Positions 35,514-44,053 of a stretch of 64,000 bases of DNA are shown in pieces. The position numbers were made by a program, and so were the translations under genes. The stretch's first letter is position 1. Each line of letters begins with the position of its first letter. Source of the DNA: an uncultured Clostridium sp. (GTDB lineage: Bacteria; Bacillota; Clostridia; TANB77; CAG-508); contig CANBHY010000005.1 of NCBI GenBank assembly GCA_947368535.1, forward strand, positions 62,001-126,000. The letters run 5' to 3'. Under the pieces are notes generated by a model. That model made no database searches, was not told where the DNA came from, and saw only the letters and a list, made by a program, of their open reading frames with translations.

Positions 35514-36392
35514 TTATACTTTTTCAAGTGTTATTTTTCCTATTTTACCATTTTTAAAATCATCTAATATTATATTTGCAACCTTTTCTTCATCTATATT
35601 TCCTCCTGATATTAACGCTCCTCTTTTTCTTCCAATTATGTACATTAATTCAAGATAGTATTGTGAATGCTCTTTTATTTTTTCTATGTCTTCTGTTGTT
35701 ATTTTATATTTTTCATATAATTTTTCTGGATAATTTTTATCTAAATATTGAATTAGTGTATATGCAACTTCTGTTCTTTCTAGTACATCGTCTTTGATAC
35801 TTCCTGTATATGCTAAATTTAATCCTACTTCTTCACTTTCAAATTTAGGCCAAAGTACACCTGGAGTGTCTAATAATTCTATCTGATTTCCTATTCTTAT
35901 CCATTGTTTTTGTTTAGTTACACCCGGTTTATTTCCTACTGTCATTGTAGTTTTCTTTGATATTCTATTTATGAATGATGATTTTCCTACATTAGGTATA
36001 CCAATAATCATGACTCTTATTGTTTTTCTAATTCTGCCTTTTTCATTTTGAGCTTTTAATTCTGCTTCCATTATATTTTCAATTGATTTTTTTACTTGTT
36101 CAATTCCTTTTCCTTGATTAGAATCCGCTTCTATTGCGGTTATATTCTTTTTCTTAAAATATTCTATCCATTTTCTTGTTTCTTTTTCATCTGCTAAATC
36201 GCTTTTATTTAATATTATTATTCTTTTTTTATTTCTAACAATTTCTGCTATATCTGGATTTTGGCTCGATTTTGGTATACGTGCGTCTAATATTTCTACC
36301 ACTACATCTATTAGTTTTGAATCTTCTAATATTTGCCTCTTAGTTTTTGCCATATGACCTGGGTACCAGTTGATATTCATATTATTTTCCAT
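35514..36392 (-). CDS. rbgA: Ribosome biogenesis GTPase RbgA/YlqF
   Basis: Late 50S assembly GTPase. 292 residues with circularly permuted GTPase motifs: NWYPGHMAKTKRQI at the start, G4 LNKSDLAD (about 58-65), G1 GIPNVGKSSFINRI (about 129-142), G3 DTPGVLWP (about 175-182), then the C-terminal RNA-binding helical domain. Co-transcribed with mrnC and the HD-domain gene. Confidence 0.95.
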   Translation of the reverse strand: MENNMNINWYPGHMAKTKRQILEDSKLIDVVVEILDARIPKSSQNPDIAEIVRNKKRIIILNKSDLADEKETRKWIEYFKKKNITAIEADSNQGKGIEQVKKSIENIMEAELKAQNEKGRIRKTIRVMIIGIPNVGKSSFINRISKKTTMTVGNKPGVTKQKQWIRIGNQIELLDTPGVLWPKFESEEVGLNLAYTGSIKDDVLERTEVAYTLIQYLDKNYPEKLYEKYKITTEDIEKIKEHSQYYLELMYIIGRKRGALISGGNIDEEKVANIILDDFKNGKIGKITLEKV

Positions 36393-36404
36393 TTTTTCAC
36401 TTCC

Positions 36405-37088
36405 TTAATAATCTTCATAATAATTTATTATTTTTTCTATTGTTCCGTCTTTAGATATTTTATTCCATTCTGCTTTATATATTGATTTGGCATATTCTGT
36501 ATCTAAATAATTCTTTTGAAAGTCATCTCTTTTTTGTACTAATACTGGATTGTTTGTCCATATGTTAAAATTACCATTACTATTTATTCTCTTACATATA
36601 TATTTATAGCAGTTTTCAAAATGTTTATCAAAATCATTAATCTCTGGTAAGTTTTTTATTGATGTGGCTATCTGTCTTTTAGCTAAAATCTTAATATCAA
36701 AATCTCTATCAGAATCAGATACACATTCTCCATAAATACTTCTAGGTCTTTCTTTTCTAGATCCTCTATGATCTTCTATTGCTTCTTTCATTATTTTAAT
36801 ATCTTCATCATTAAAATATTTTTTTAATTCCACATCATTTTCTAAAATTTTGCCTGATTCGTATTCATGATTTTCTCTACTGATTTTTAGCCCTAAGTCA
36901 TGATAACTAGCTATAGTATATGCCATATTTTTATCTAAATTATAATAATCAGCAAGCATCATCATATTATTAATTACATTATTAATATGTATCATTCCAT
37001 GTGAATAATATTTGCTATACTTTGGAAAAATATTTTTTTCAATATGATTTTTTAATTCTTGGCTTACTTCATTAATTTCATTTTTCAT
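36405..37088 (-). CDS. HD domain phosphohydrolase
   Basis: 227 residues with HD-superfamily metal residues: HGMIHINNVINN (first His), ASYHDLGLK (HD pair, about 66-74), HEYESGKIL and EDHRGS. Resembles YedJ-type predicted phosphohydrolases; the substrate is unknown. Follows the remnant at 37092 and precedes rbgA by 12 bases. Confidence 0.8.
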   Translation of the reverse strand: MKNEINEVSQELKNHIEKNIFPKYSKYYSHGMIHINNVINNMMMLADYYNLDKNMAYTIASYHDLGLKISRENHEYESGKILENDVELKKYFNDEDIKIMKEAIEDHRGSRKERPRSIYGECVSDSDRDFDIKILAKRQIATSIKNLPEINDFDKHFENCYKYICKRINSNGNFNIWTNNPVLVQKRDDFQKNYLDTEYAKSIYKAEWNKISKDGTIEKIINYYEDY

Positions 37089-37091
37089 GTA

Positions 37092-37459
37092 TTATCCTCT
37101 TATATTTTCTATAATTACTTCTCCATCTCTTACAGATTTATATTTTTTATTTTCTCTTTGGCATTTCTCTACTATTTCTTCAATTAGATGTACTTTATGA
37201 TAATCTGACTTGTAATGTTGTATAAAAATGTAGTCTATAAAGTCTAATCCTTCAACAAAAATGTTATCTTTATTGTAATATTTTTTAGGTTCATCATCCA
37301 TTATATTTCATAAATTTTTCTTTTATTTTTTCATTGTTATCGAAGTATTCTTTCAAATCTAATATTGTAACTTCAAATCCTATTTCTTCTAATAATTTTC
37401 TATCTTCTTTTATATTGGTTTCAACCTTTTCTGCATATTTCTCCGTTCTTTTACTAAAT
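37092..37459 (-). pseudogene. Remnant of a peptidase E (S51)-like gene
   Basis: Two pieces in different frames. Upstream (37459-37302): KRTEKYAEKVETNIKEDRK, LLEEIGFEVTILDLKEYF, ending KEKFMKYNG, TGA; this fits the N-terminal part of S51/peptidase E-like proteins. Downstream (37301-37092): a 69-residue frame GLDFIDYIFIQHYKSD, CQRENKKYKSVRDGEVIIEN, fitting the C-terminal part. The middle with the GGN and catalytic Ser is absent and the true N-terminus is lost against the Nudix gene. A deletion plus frame change explains both. Identification is by recalled family pattern. Confidence 0.7.
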
Positions 37460-38002
37460 TCTAAATAAGTATGCTGCTAATTCATCATAACATTCATCTC
37501 TATTTACTAATTTTCCTTCTTCTCTCATTTTATTTAATTCATTGATAGAAACAAATTTAATTGCTTGAACTTCTTCAGCTTGAAATCTTATATTATCTGC
37601 TGTTAGTCCATTTTGTCTTAAAATAAAGAAATCATAAAATTGTCTATCATAGTGATCATCATTTACTTTTTCTTCTTTTCTATAAGAAAACATGAATCTA
37701 AAATCTCTAACTTCAACACTATATCCTAAGCTTACACTTACTTCTTCGCTGATTTCTCTAGTTGCTGCTGTTAAGCTGTCTTGACCTGCTGATAAATGTC
37801 CTGTTACTGATATATCCCACATTCCTGGGTTTTTATCTTTATTTTCACTTCTTTGTTGAATTAGTACTTCATTTTTTTCATTTACTATTGCTACTACAAT
37901 TATACGATGCCATAGTCCTTTTTTATGTACTTCTTTTCTTGGTAATATTTCTCCTGTTTTTATACCATTACTATCTAACACATCTAATAACTCTTCTCTC
38001 AT
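37454..38002 (-). CDS. NUDIX hydrolase (IPP isomerase-like subgroup)
   Basis: 182 residues of the group annotated as isopentenyl-diphosphate isomerase-like NUDIX proteins: EELLDVLDSNG...WHRIIVVAIVNEKNEVLIQQRS and the Nudix box GHLSAGQDSLTAATREISEE, in which the first conserved Glu is Gln while the REISEE core is intact. Substrate unknown. The ATG at 38002 is preferred to the GTG two codons earlier because AAAGGAAA then has normal spacing. Confidence 0.85.
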   Translation of the reverse strand: MREELLDVLDSNGIKTGEILPRKEVHKKGLWHRIIVVAIVNEKNEVLIQQRSENKDKNPGMWDISVTGHLSAGQDSLTAATREISEEVSVSLGYSVEVRDFRFMFSYRKEEKVNDDHYDRQFYDFFILRQNGLTADNIRFQAEEVQAIKFVSINELNKMREEGKLVNRDECYDELAAYLFRI

Positions 38003-38120
38003 ATTCACTTTCCTTTCTATATTCTAATTAATACTGCATTTTATTATATCATTTAAATGCCTATTTGTCAGTATTTTCCTTGAATAAATATTTTGGAAAT
38101 TTAGTATCACTTTCATAATA

Positions 38121-38156
38121 TAAAAAAGTCATCTCTTTTTGAGCTGACTTTTCATA
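38121..38156 (-). terminator. Terminator of the flavin reductase-rubredoxin gene
   Basis: AAAAGTCA-GCTC / GAG(A)-TGACTTTT hairpin with flanking T-run on the minus strand. Confidence 0.7.
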
Positions 38157-38162
38157 AAACTT

Positions 38163-38762
38163 CTATTCTTGCTTTTTAAATAATTCTTTTCCTACTCCAC
38201 ATAGTGGACATTTAAAGTCTTCTGGTACTTCGTCTCCATAGTAAATATATCCGCATATTGTGCATATCCATGCTGTTTTTCCTTTTTCTGTAGTCACTTT
38301 TAATAATTCTTCTTTATGTTCTTGATAATAACCATAACTCATCTCTTCTTTTTCCCTATAAATATCTGCTTCTATTAATTTTCCTATAAATAGTGTATGT
38401 GTGTCATTATCAATTGAATCTACTATTTCACATATCATATATCCTAAAGAATCTTTTATTACGTTTATTCCTTCAACTTGGTTTACTTCAGTATTTTCAA
38501 ATTTGTTTATTTCTCTTCCTGAATTAAATCCGAATGTTTTTATTATGTCAGGATTTACATCTTTTCCTAATATTGATATTGCAAATTTGTTATTATTTTT
38601 TAATAGTTCATTTGTATAATTTTTCTTCATTACTGATACAGATATTAATGGGTTCTCTCCTGAACTTATTTGTGATACTGCATCTACTATACAGCCTCCG
38701 TTTTTGGTTGTTAGCACATACATTCCTTGACTAATTTTTCTTGTTATATTTATATTTTTCAT
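38163..38762 (-). CDS. Flavin reductase-rubredoxin fusion (high-molecular-weight rubredoxin type)
   Basis: 199 residues: an FMN-binding flavin reductase-like domain (about 1-150; [29 protein letters not shown]) followed by a rubredoxin domain (about 162-199) with both iron-binding pairs, [12 protein letters not shown] and [11 protein letters not shown]. Such fusions pass electrons to flavodiiron proteins or rubrerythrin in oxygen and peroxide defence of anaerobes. No flavodiiron partner is adjacent; a nitroreductase gene is upstream. Confidence 0.92.
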   Translation of the reverse strand: MKNINITRKISQGMYVLTTKNGGCIVDAVSQISSGENPLISVSVMKKNYTNELLKNNNKFAISILGKDVNPDIIKTFGFNSGREINKFENTEVNQVEGINVIKDSLGYMICEIVDSIDNDTHTLFIGKLIEADIYREKEEMSYGYYQEHKEELLKVTTEKGKTAWICTICGYIYYGDEVPEDFKCPLCGVGKELFKKQE

Positions 38763-38779
38763 TTTTAACTCCTTATATC

Positions 38780-38983
38780 ATTTTAGTAATTGTTTCTTCA
38801 ATAATTTCATATACTTTGTTTTTCTTTACTTCTATATTTTTAGTTCCTTCTATATAATTGCAATTGTTTTTGTAATATTGAATTTTTGTGAACATTATAG
38901 CATTTTCTCTCATATTTTTCTTTTATATCTTTTATTATCTCTGTCTTTCCTGCACATGCTCCACTGGTTATTAAAATTTTATT
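38780..38983 (-). pseudogene. Remnant of a P-loop ATPase (AAA-type) gene
   Basis: Directly after the nitroreductase stop, a frame without a start codon reads KILITSGACAGKTEIIKDIK, a Walker A of the GGPCAGKT type, then runs out of frame. A second frame gives MRENAIMFTKIQYYKNN, YIEGTKNIEVKKNK and a C-terminal helix, resembling the end of the same ATPase family. Most of the protein between is missing, so this is an internal deletion with loss of the start. Confidence 0.65.
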
Positions 38984-39500
38984 TTATTGTATCCCAATAT
39001 ACCATTTCTTCTATTGAATTTCTTTTTTCATGCATTTCTCCTGGATGTGCATCTTCTGATGGATATCCTACTGGTAATATTGAAACTATTTCTAAGTTTT
39101 CTGGTATTTCATATACTTCTCTTATTTTTTGTGGGTCAAATGATCCTATCCATGTTGTTCCTAATCCTAAATCTTGTATTTCAAGCATCATCTGTGTTGT
39201 TACAATACTTGCATCTATTATTCCTTCATCTTTTCCATCATATTTTCTCTTCCATGATATATTTTTGTCATAGCAAATAATCATAATTACTGGTGCTCCC
39301 CAACCAAATCTAGTACATTCACTTAATTTTGCTAATTTTTCTGGTTCTTGTAATACTAGAATTCTTTGTGGTTGGTAATTTACTGCAGTTGGCGCTATTC
39401 TTCCTGCTTCTAATATCTTTTCTAATTTTTCTTTCTCAACTTTTTTATCTGTAAAGCTTCTGCATGAATATCTTTCTTTTGCTAATTCTAAAAAATCCAT
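38979..39500 (-). CDS. Nitroreductase family protein
   Basis: 173 residues of the short FMN-dependent nitroreductase group: ELAKERYSCRSFTDKKVE (start), EAGRIAPTAVNYQPQRILV, and GLGTTWIGSFD, SILPVGYPSEDAHPGEM near the end. Reduces nitro compounds or quinones with NAD(P)H; physiological substrate unknown. Lies 12 bases after the radical SAM gene at 39512. Confidence 0.92.
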   Translation of the reverse strand: MDFLELAKERYSCRSFTDKKVEKEKLEKILEAGRIAPTAVNYQPQRILVLQEPEKLAKLSECTRFGWGAPVIMIICYDKNISWKRKYDGKDEGIIDASIVTTQMMLEIQDLGLGTTWIGSFDPQKIREVYEIPENLEIVSILPVGYPSEDAHPGEMHEKRNSIEEMVYWDTIK

Positions 39501-39511
39501 ATTAATCTCCT

Positions 39512-40342
39512 TTATGTTTTATTTTCTTTTTTAGCTTTTACTAATTCTTCATGATAAAAATAATTTTTATAATTTAACTTATTTTTATCACAATAATCGT
39601 TAATTTCTTGGGATAAATCTATCCAATATTGTTTATTATTTTTATTATATATATCAATATATTTTTCATAATGTTGTGGATATTTTTCTTTTATGTAACT
39701 CATTATACTTGATTTATATTGTCCTCTTAAATTTAAATTTTCAAACCAGTATTCATCTATATAATCTTTTGATTTTTCTATGATTTCTTTCCACTCGGTT
39801 ATATATGGAAAAATTGGTGACATAAATAAAATTGTATATATTCCATTGTTATGTAATTCTCTTAATGTTGATAATCTTTTTTCTATGCTAGATGCATTAT
39901 CCATATCATTTTTAAAATTTTCATCTAATGTATTTATTGACATGCTTACTGTTACATTTTTTATCTGTTTTAGTAATTCTATGTCTCTTAATATTAAACT
40001 TGATTTTGTTGATATTGATAGAAAACACTCTGAATTAATTAGTTGTTCTAGAATCTGCTTTGTTAATTCATACTTTTCTTCCATTTCATTATAGCAGTCT
40101 GTTACAGAAGATAAAAATACTGTTTTGTTTTTTATTCTATTTAAATTTATTTTCTTATCACATCTTTTTATATCAATAAAAGTTCCCCATTCTTCTTGAT
40201 GTCCTGTAAAACGTTTCATAAATGATGCATAACAGTATTTACAACCATGTGGACATCCTACATATGGATTTATTACATAGTCACTTGCTGGTAAATTTGA
40301 TTTGGTTAGATAATCATTTACTTGTATTTCTTTTATTTTCAT
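39512..40342 (-). CDS. Radical SAM protein (SPL-family like)
   Basis: 276 residues with the cluster motif in INPYVGCPHGCKYCYASFM (C-x3-C-x2-C, about 27-40), FLSSVTDCYNEME near 75 and SISTKSSLILRD near 110. This is the spore-photoproduct-lyase-like/Rv2578c-type radical SAM group whose reactions are mostly unknown. ATG at 40342 is weakly served by a ribosome site (GGGGTAATAT). Co-transcribed with the nitroreductase gene. Confidence 0.85.
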   Translation of the reverse strand: MKIKEIQVNDYLTKSNLPASDYVINPYVGCPHGCKYCYASFMKRFTGHQEEWGTFIDIKRCDKKINLNRIKNKTVFLSSVTDCYNEMEEKYELTKQILEQLINSECFLSISTKSSLILRDIELLKQIKNVTVSMSINTLDENFKNDMDNASSIEKRLSTLRELHNNGIYTILFMSPIFPYITEWKEIIEKSKDYIDEYWFENLNLRGQYKSSIMSYIKEKYPQHYEKYIDIYNKNNKQYWIDLSQEINDYCDKNKLNYKNYFYHEELVKAKKENKT

Positions 40343-40379
40343 ATATTACCCCATAATTTTAATTTATTTTATATTACTA

Positions 40380-40414
40380 TAAAAAAGAGCAATTATCAAT
40401 ATAATTGCTCTTTC
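40380..40414 (-). terminator. Terminator after the Cthe_2159-like gene
   Basis: AAGAGCAATTAT / ATAATTGCTCTT hairpin with T-rich flanks. Confidence 0.8.
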
Positions 40415-40422
40415 TTGTATTT

Positions 40423-41478
40423 TTATTTTACTTCTGCTGTATATTCTGTTTTTTCTTCATTTTCATATAAATAATATGTTCCTTTAGTTATCTTTTCATT
40501 ACTTATAATTAATGTTTTAAATTCTTCATCTGCTTCAAATTCAATAATCTCTTCTTCCTCATCATTTTTTAGTCTTATTGTAGTTTCTTTACTTATTTTA
40601 TTTTTTAGTGTAAAGCATATAAATTCTTGAGTTGATGTGCTCTCTGGTTTTTCTAACATATCTGATCCTAGTGCAATTAATTCTCCTCCATTGATTTCAA
40701 ATCCATCATCTGTATCTATTCCTGCATCTCCACTTATTGGCGAACCGACTGTATAAATTTTTCCGCCATTTATTATTAAATTTTTATTTGAATCTATTCC
40801 ATCTCCTTTTGCTTTTATATATATTGTTCCGTCATTTATTGTAATAGTTCCTCCGTCTCCTCCTGCATTTATTCCATCGTCTTCAGATTCAATATTAATA
40901 ATTCCAGAATTTATTGTTATATCTTTTGTTTCTGTTGCAATTCCTTCTCCTTCTTCTTGATTTCCATATACGTTTAATATTCCTTTGCCTTCTATAGTTA
41001 AATTACCTTTTGAATATATACAACTATCATATTCACTTGATCCTCCATCTGATAAGTTGTTTTCTGTATTTTCTTCTAATTTAATTGTTAAATCATTTTC
41101 ACTAATGTTAGCTATTGAGGCTGTATTTTCATTTTCTATAGTAACATTGTCTAAAATCAAAGTTACTTCATTTTCGGAATCTATTAATACTGAATGTTCA
41201 AATTCTCCTGTTAATGTATAAGTTCCACCTTTATTTATTGTTATATTGTTATCGTATTTGCTTAAGTCTATTTCTTTTTCTGATACTTCTTCTCCTTTTT
41301 CTATATCTGATTCTTTAGTTTCTTTTTCTTTTGACTCTTCTCTCATTTCAAATCTATTGTCTGGTTCTTTGACTTCTTCTTTTTTATTAATTTCTTCTAT
41401 GTTTAAATATATTAATATTCCTAAAATTGTTGTTAGTATCACAATAACAATTATTTGTATTATACTTTCTCTTTTCAT
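40423..41478 (-). CDS. Carbohydrate-binding Cthe_2159-like (DUF4353) surface protein
   Basis: 351 residues: N-terminal membrane anchor (about 6-26), Glu/Lys-rich linker, then a repetitive parallel beta-helix domain (about 70-300) with recurring GDGI and ITINDGTIYIKAKGDGI-like turns: GILNVYGNQEEGEGI, GIINIESEDDGINAGGDGG, INGGKIYTVGSPISGDAGI. This is the DUF4353/Cthe_2159 family, a polygalacturonate-binding beta-helix fold in Clostridium thermocellum. Paired with the small membrane protein at 41489, 10 bases apart. Confidence 0.85.
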   Translation of the reverse strand: MKRESIIQIIVIVILTTILGILIYLNIEEINKKEEVKEPDNRFEMREESKEKETKESDIEKGEEVSEKEIDLSKYDNNITINKGGTYTLTGEFEHSVLIDSENEVTLILDNVTIENENTASIANISENDLTIKLEENTENNLSDGGSSEYDSCIYSKGNLTIEGKGILNVYGNQEEGEGIATETKDITINSGIINIESEDDGINAGGDGGTITINDGTIYIKAKGDGIDSNKNLIINGGKIYTVGSPISGDAGIDTDDGFEINGGELIALGSDMLEKPESTSTQEFICFTLKNKISKETTIRLKNDEEEEIIEFEADEEFKTLIISNEKITKGTYYLYENEEKTEYTAEVK

Positions 41479-41488
41479 ATTTTCTCCT

Positions 41489-41782
41489 TTATATTTTATT
41501 TTCTGAGGTTGTATTTTCTTTCGTTTTTTTATCTATTGTCTGACTTCTTGTGTTGCTATTTTCTCTAGGCATTTCTGGTGGTTGCTCTTGATTATCTCTT
41601 TGTTGCATTTCAGGTGGTTCCATCATCTCACTATTTGGTTGTTGTAGCATTTTTTCGTTTCTTTCCATTTGATTTTCTTCTTTTCTTTCGTTCATTTCTT
41701 TTATTCGAACTAAAAATATTGAACTTGTTATTATTGCTCCTAATAGAATTCCTATTATTACATAGCCTATTTTGTTTCTCAT
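41489..41782 (-). CDS. Small membrane protein with Met/Pro/Gln-rich tail
   Basis: 97 residues: a transmembrane segment (about 5-25) followed by a low-complexity tail rich in Glu, Met, Pro, Gln and Asn (PPEMQQRDNQEQPPEMPREN). Not recognised. It is the first gene of a pair with the Cthe_2159-like protein and may be a partner in anchoring or export; this is inferred from position only. Confidence 0.65.
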   Translation of the reverse strand: MRNKIGYVIIGILLGAIITSSIFLVRIKEMNERKEENQMERNEKMLQQPNSEMMEPPEMQQRDNQEQPPEMPRENSNTRSQTIDKKTKENTTSENKI

Positions 41783-41846
41783 ATGTTTCTCCTTTTCATT
41801 TATTTATATACATATTAATTTATGGACATTAAATTTAACTTAAATA

Positions 41847-41884
41847 CAAAAAAATAAGACCTTTTTATTGGTCTTATTTTTTTC
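41847..41884. terminator. Terminator after the 675-residue protein gene
   Basis: AAATAAGACC / GGTCTTATTT hairpin between the two minus-strand units; T-runs on both strands. Confidence 0.8.
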
Positions 41885-43912
41885 TTATCTTTCTTCATCT
41901 TCTATACTTTGTATTGAATTTTCTCTATTTTGTTCCATACTATTTTCTGTTAGCCATCCTAACATTTTTGTGCTACCATCTTCATATCTACAAATGAAGT
42001 GATATGAAAATTTTGCATCTGGATATTGCTGTTTTAAATCATATAAACTTATATTTGAATCAGTTATTGCAAAATATTCACTGTTTGTAGTAACTCCTAT
42101 AATAGAAATTTCTTTAGTTCCATTTTGTTGATTTTCAAAATATCCATAGTTTCCTGTTCCATCTGGGCATTCAAAATACTTACCGCTTTCTATATTCATA
42201 GAAGCTCCAACTCTAACTGAAGATAAATATTCTATGCTGCTATCTGCAACAGTTGTTTCTTCTTGTTTTTCTTCTACCTTCTCTGTATTTTCTTCTTGAA
42301 CTTGCTCTGTTTTTTCTTTTTCAGTATTTTCTTCTACAACTGGAGCTTCTTCTGTTTTACTAATTGTTTCTTCTTCAGTTGTGGTTTCTGTTTGTACTTG
42401 TCCATTTTCTTCAAATCTTATTGCTTGTTTTATAGCATCTTCATAGTCTATTTTTTCTGATGATTGTAATTCATCTGGTGTCTGTGTTTCTGTTGACAGA
42501 TCATAGCTGCTTTCTATTATTGGTTGATTAGCTTCTGTCATTGAATTTCCATTATTGTATATTCCTGCTATTCCTAATCCTATTGCTGCTACTACACACA
42601 CTGTTCCAACTGCTCCTGCAATTGTTCTTTTATTTATACTTGGAATATGTACTTTATTTCTTATTGAATCTCTTTGATCTTTTAATTTTCTTGTAAATCT
42701 TTTTACTATATGTTCTTCTTGTCCTTCTGAATCTTTTTTTCCTAATATAATTCTTTTTACTCTTGAGCTTAATTTAGCATCTTTTTTAGCTTGTTCTTCT
42801 GCTGCTATTCTTTCTTGCTCAGCTCTTTCTTGTTCTGCTTTTAATCTTTTTTGCTCTGCTGCTTGTTCTTTTGCTATTCTAGCTACTTCAGCTGCTTTTT
42901 GAGCTTTTGCTTGTCTTCTTTCTTGAGCTTCTTTTTGTATTTGTTCTTCTGTTTTAGCTGGCTTAGTTTTATCTTTTATTTTTGTTTGATATATATTTTT
43001 CATTTTTCCAGCTTCTCTAGCTGCTTTTTTAGATGCTTGTCTTGATTTTGCTCTACTTATTGATTTCTTAGGTCTTGGTTCATAAGTTGGTTTTGGTTTT
43101 GAAGTTGTAGTGTCTGGTTCAATTATTGTTTCTTCTGCTACTTTAGGTTCTACAATTTCTGGTGCTACTATTGGTTTTTCTGACGTTTTCTGCTCTATAC
43201 TTTCTGGTGTTATTTTTTGTTCTTCTTGTGATGTCATTTGTTCTTGTTCATTTTCTCCAATTATTGGACTAGAAATTGGTGACTCTTCCTTAATTTCTTC
43301 TTTTTCAATTTCTAGAGCTTTCATATTTTGCTCTCTTAATGTTGATATAAGTTCATCAAATTCTTTGTCAGCTTGTGATGGTCCTAATAGTGGCTCTGTT
43401 ACAGCTTTCTTTGGTTTATTTACATTTATCTGAATTCCATTTAATTTTTGAGCAAATGCTTGTCTAAAAATTTGAAATCTATCTCTTAGACTTAAATTCT
43501 TAGCTGATTTAAATATGTTTAAATCGTATTCTATATTCATTCTTGCTTGCACAAATTCTGCCATTTTATGAGTATTAGCTCTTATTCTAAAATCTCTTTT
43601 ACTTTCTGACACTTTAATAAAGATTGTTTCTGTTGTTATATCTATATATTTTTGTGCATATTCTGTTCCATATGTTTGGTCAAATTCTACTAATGAATCA
43701 TATAGTCCTACATCTATTTGTTTTTCTTTTTCCTTTGGAACGTTTCTACCTATTATTTGTTTTCTTCTCTCTGCTATATATTTTTTATCGTAGCTTTTTC
43801 TTTCTCCGTCGTTTATTGGTTTTACAAGAGATTGTTGACCATCGTATCTACTAAGAACATATTCTCCATTTTCTAAATCAACACGTACGGTTAATATATC
43901 ATTACTTCTCAC
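41885..43912 (-). CDS. Large single-pass membrane protein of unknown function
   Basis: 675 residues, no recognised family. Layout seen: N-terminal soluble part (about 1-165, DILTVRVDLENGEYVLSRYDG start), an acidic Ser/Pro/Thr linker, a Lys/Ala/Arg/Gln-rich helix (about 285-375; KEAQERRQAKAQKAAEVARI), one transmembrane segment (about 424-447), a Glu/Thr-rich spacer and a C-terminal domain (about 565-660; YFECPDGTGNYGYFEN). The N-terminus is probably cytoplasmic and the C-terminus outside. It could link an internal structure to the envelope. No link to the pilus genes is proven. Confidence 0.7.
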   Translation of the reverse strand: MRSNDILTVRVDLENGEYVLSRYDGQQSLVKPINDGERKSYDKKYIAERRKQIIGRNVPKEKEKQIDVGLYDSLVEFDQTYGTEYAQKYIDITTETIFIKVSESKRDFRIRANTHKMAEFVQARMNIEYDLNIFKSAKNLSLRDRFQIFRQAFAQKLNGIQINVNKPKKAVTEPLLGPSQADKEFDELISTLREQNMKALEIEKEEIKEESPISSPIIGENEQEQMTSQEEQKITPESIEQKTSEKPIVAPEIVEPKVAEETIIEPDTTTSKPKPTYEPRPKKSISRAKSRQASKKAAREAGKMKNIYQTKIKDKTKPAKTEEQIQKEAQERRQAKAQKAAEVARIAKEQAAEQKRLKAEQERAEQERIAAEEQAKKDAKLSSRVKRIILGKKDSEGQEEHIVKRFTRKLKDQRDSIRNKVHIPSINKRTIAGAVGTVCVVAAIGLGIAGIYNNGNSMTEANQPIIESSYDLSTETQTPDELQSSEKIDYEDAIKQAIRFEENGQVQTETTTEEETISKTEEAPVVEENTEKEKTEQVQEENTEKVEEKQEETTVADSSIEYLSSVRVGASMNIESGKYFECPDGTGNYGYFENQQNGTKEISIIGVTTNSEYFAITDSNISLYDLKQQYPDAKFSYHFICRYEDGSTKMLGWLTENSMEQNRENSIQSIEDEER

Positions 43913-44020
43913 AATTTTTCTCCTTTTTTGAGTAGATATAAGTTTACATAAATATTATATCAGTTGCATATTATTGTTGTCAAGTTTTATCTTTTGCCCA
44001 TTTTATTATACTTTAAACAT

Positions 44021-44048
44021 AGAAAGAGAGAATTTTGCTTCTCTCTTC
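44021..44048 (-). terminator. Terminator after the L,D-transpeptidase gene
   Basis: GAGAGAA / TTCTCTC hairpin with a T-rich 3' flank on the minus strand. Confidence 0.7.
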
Positions 44049-44053
44049 TTGTT

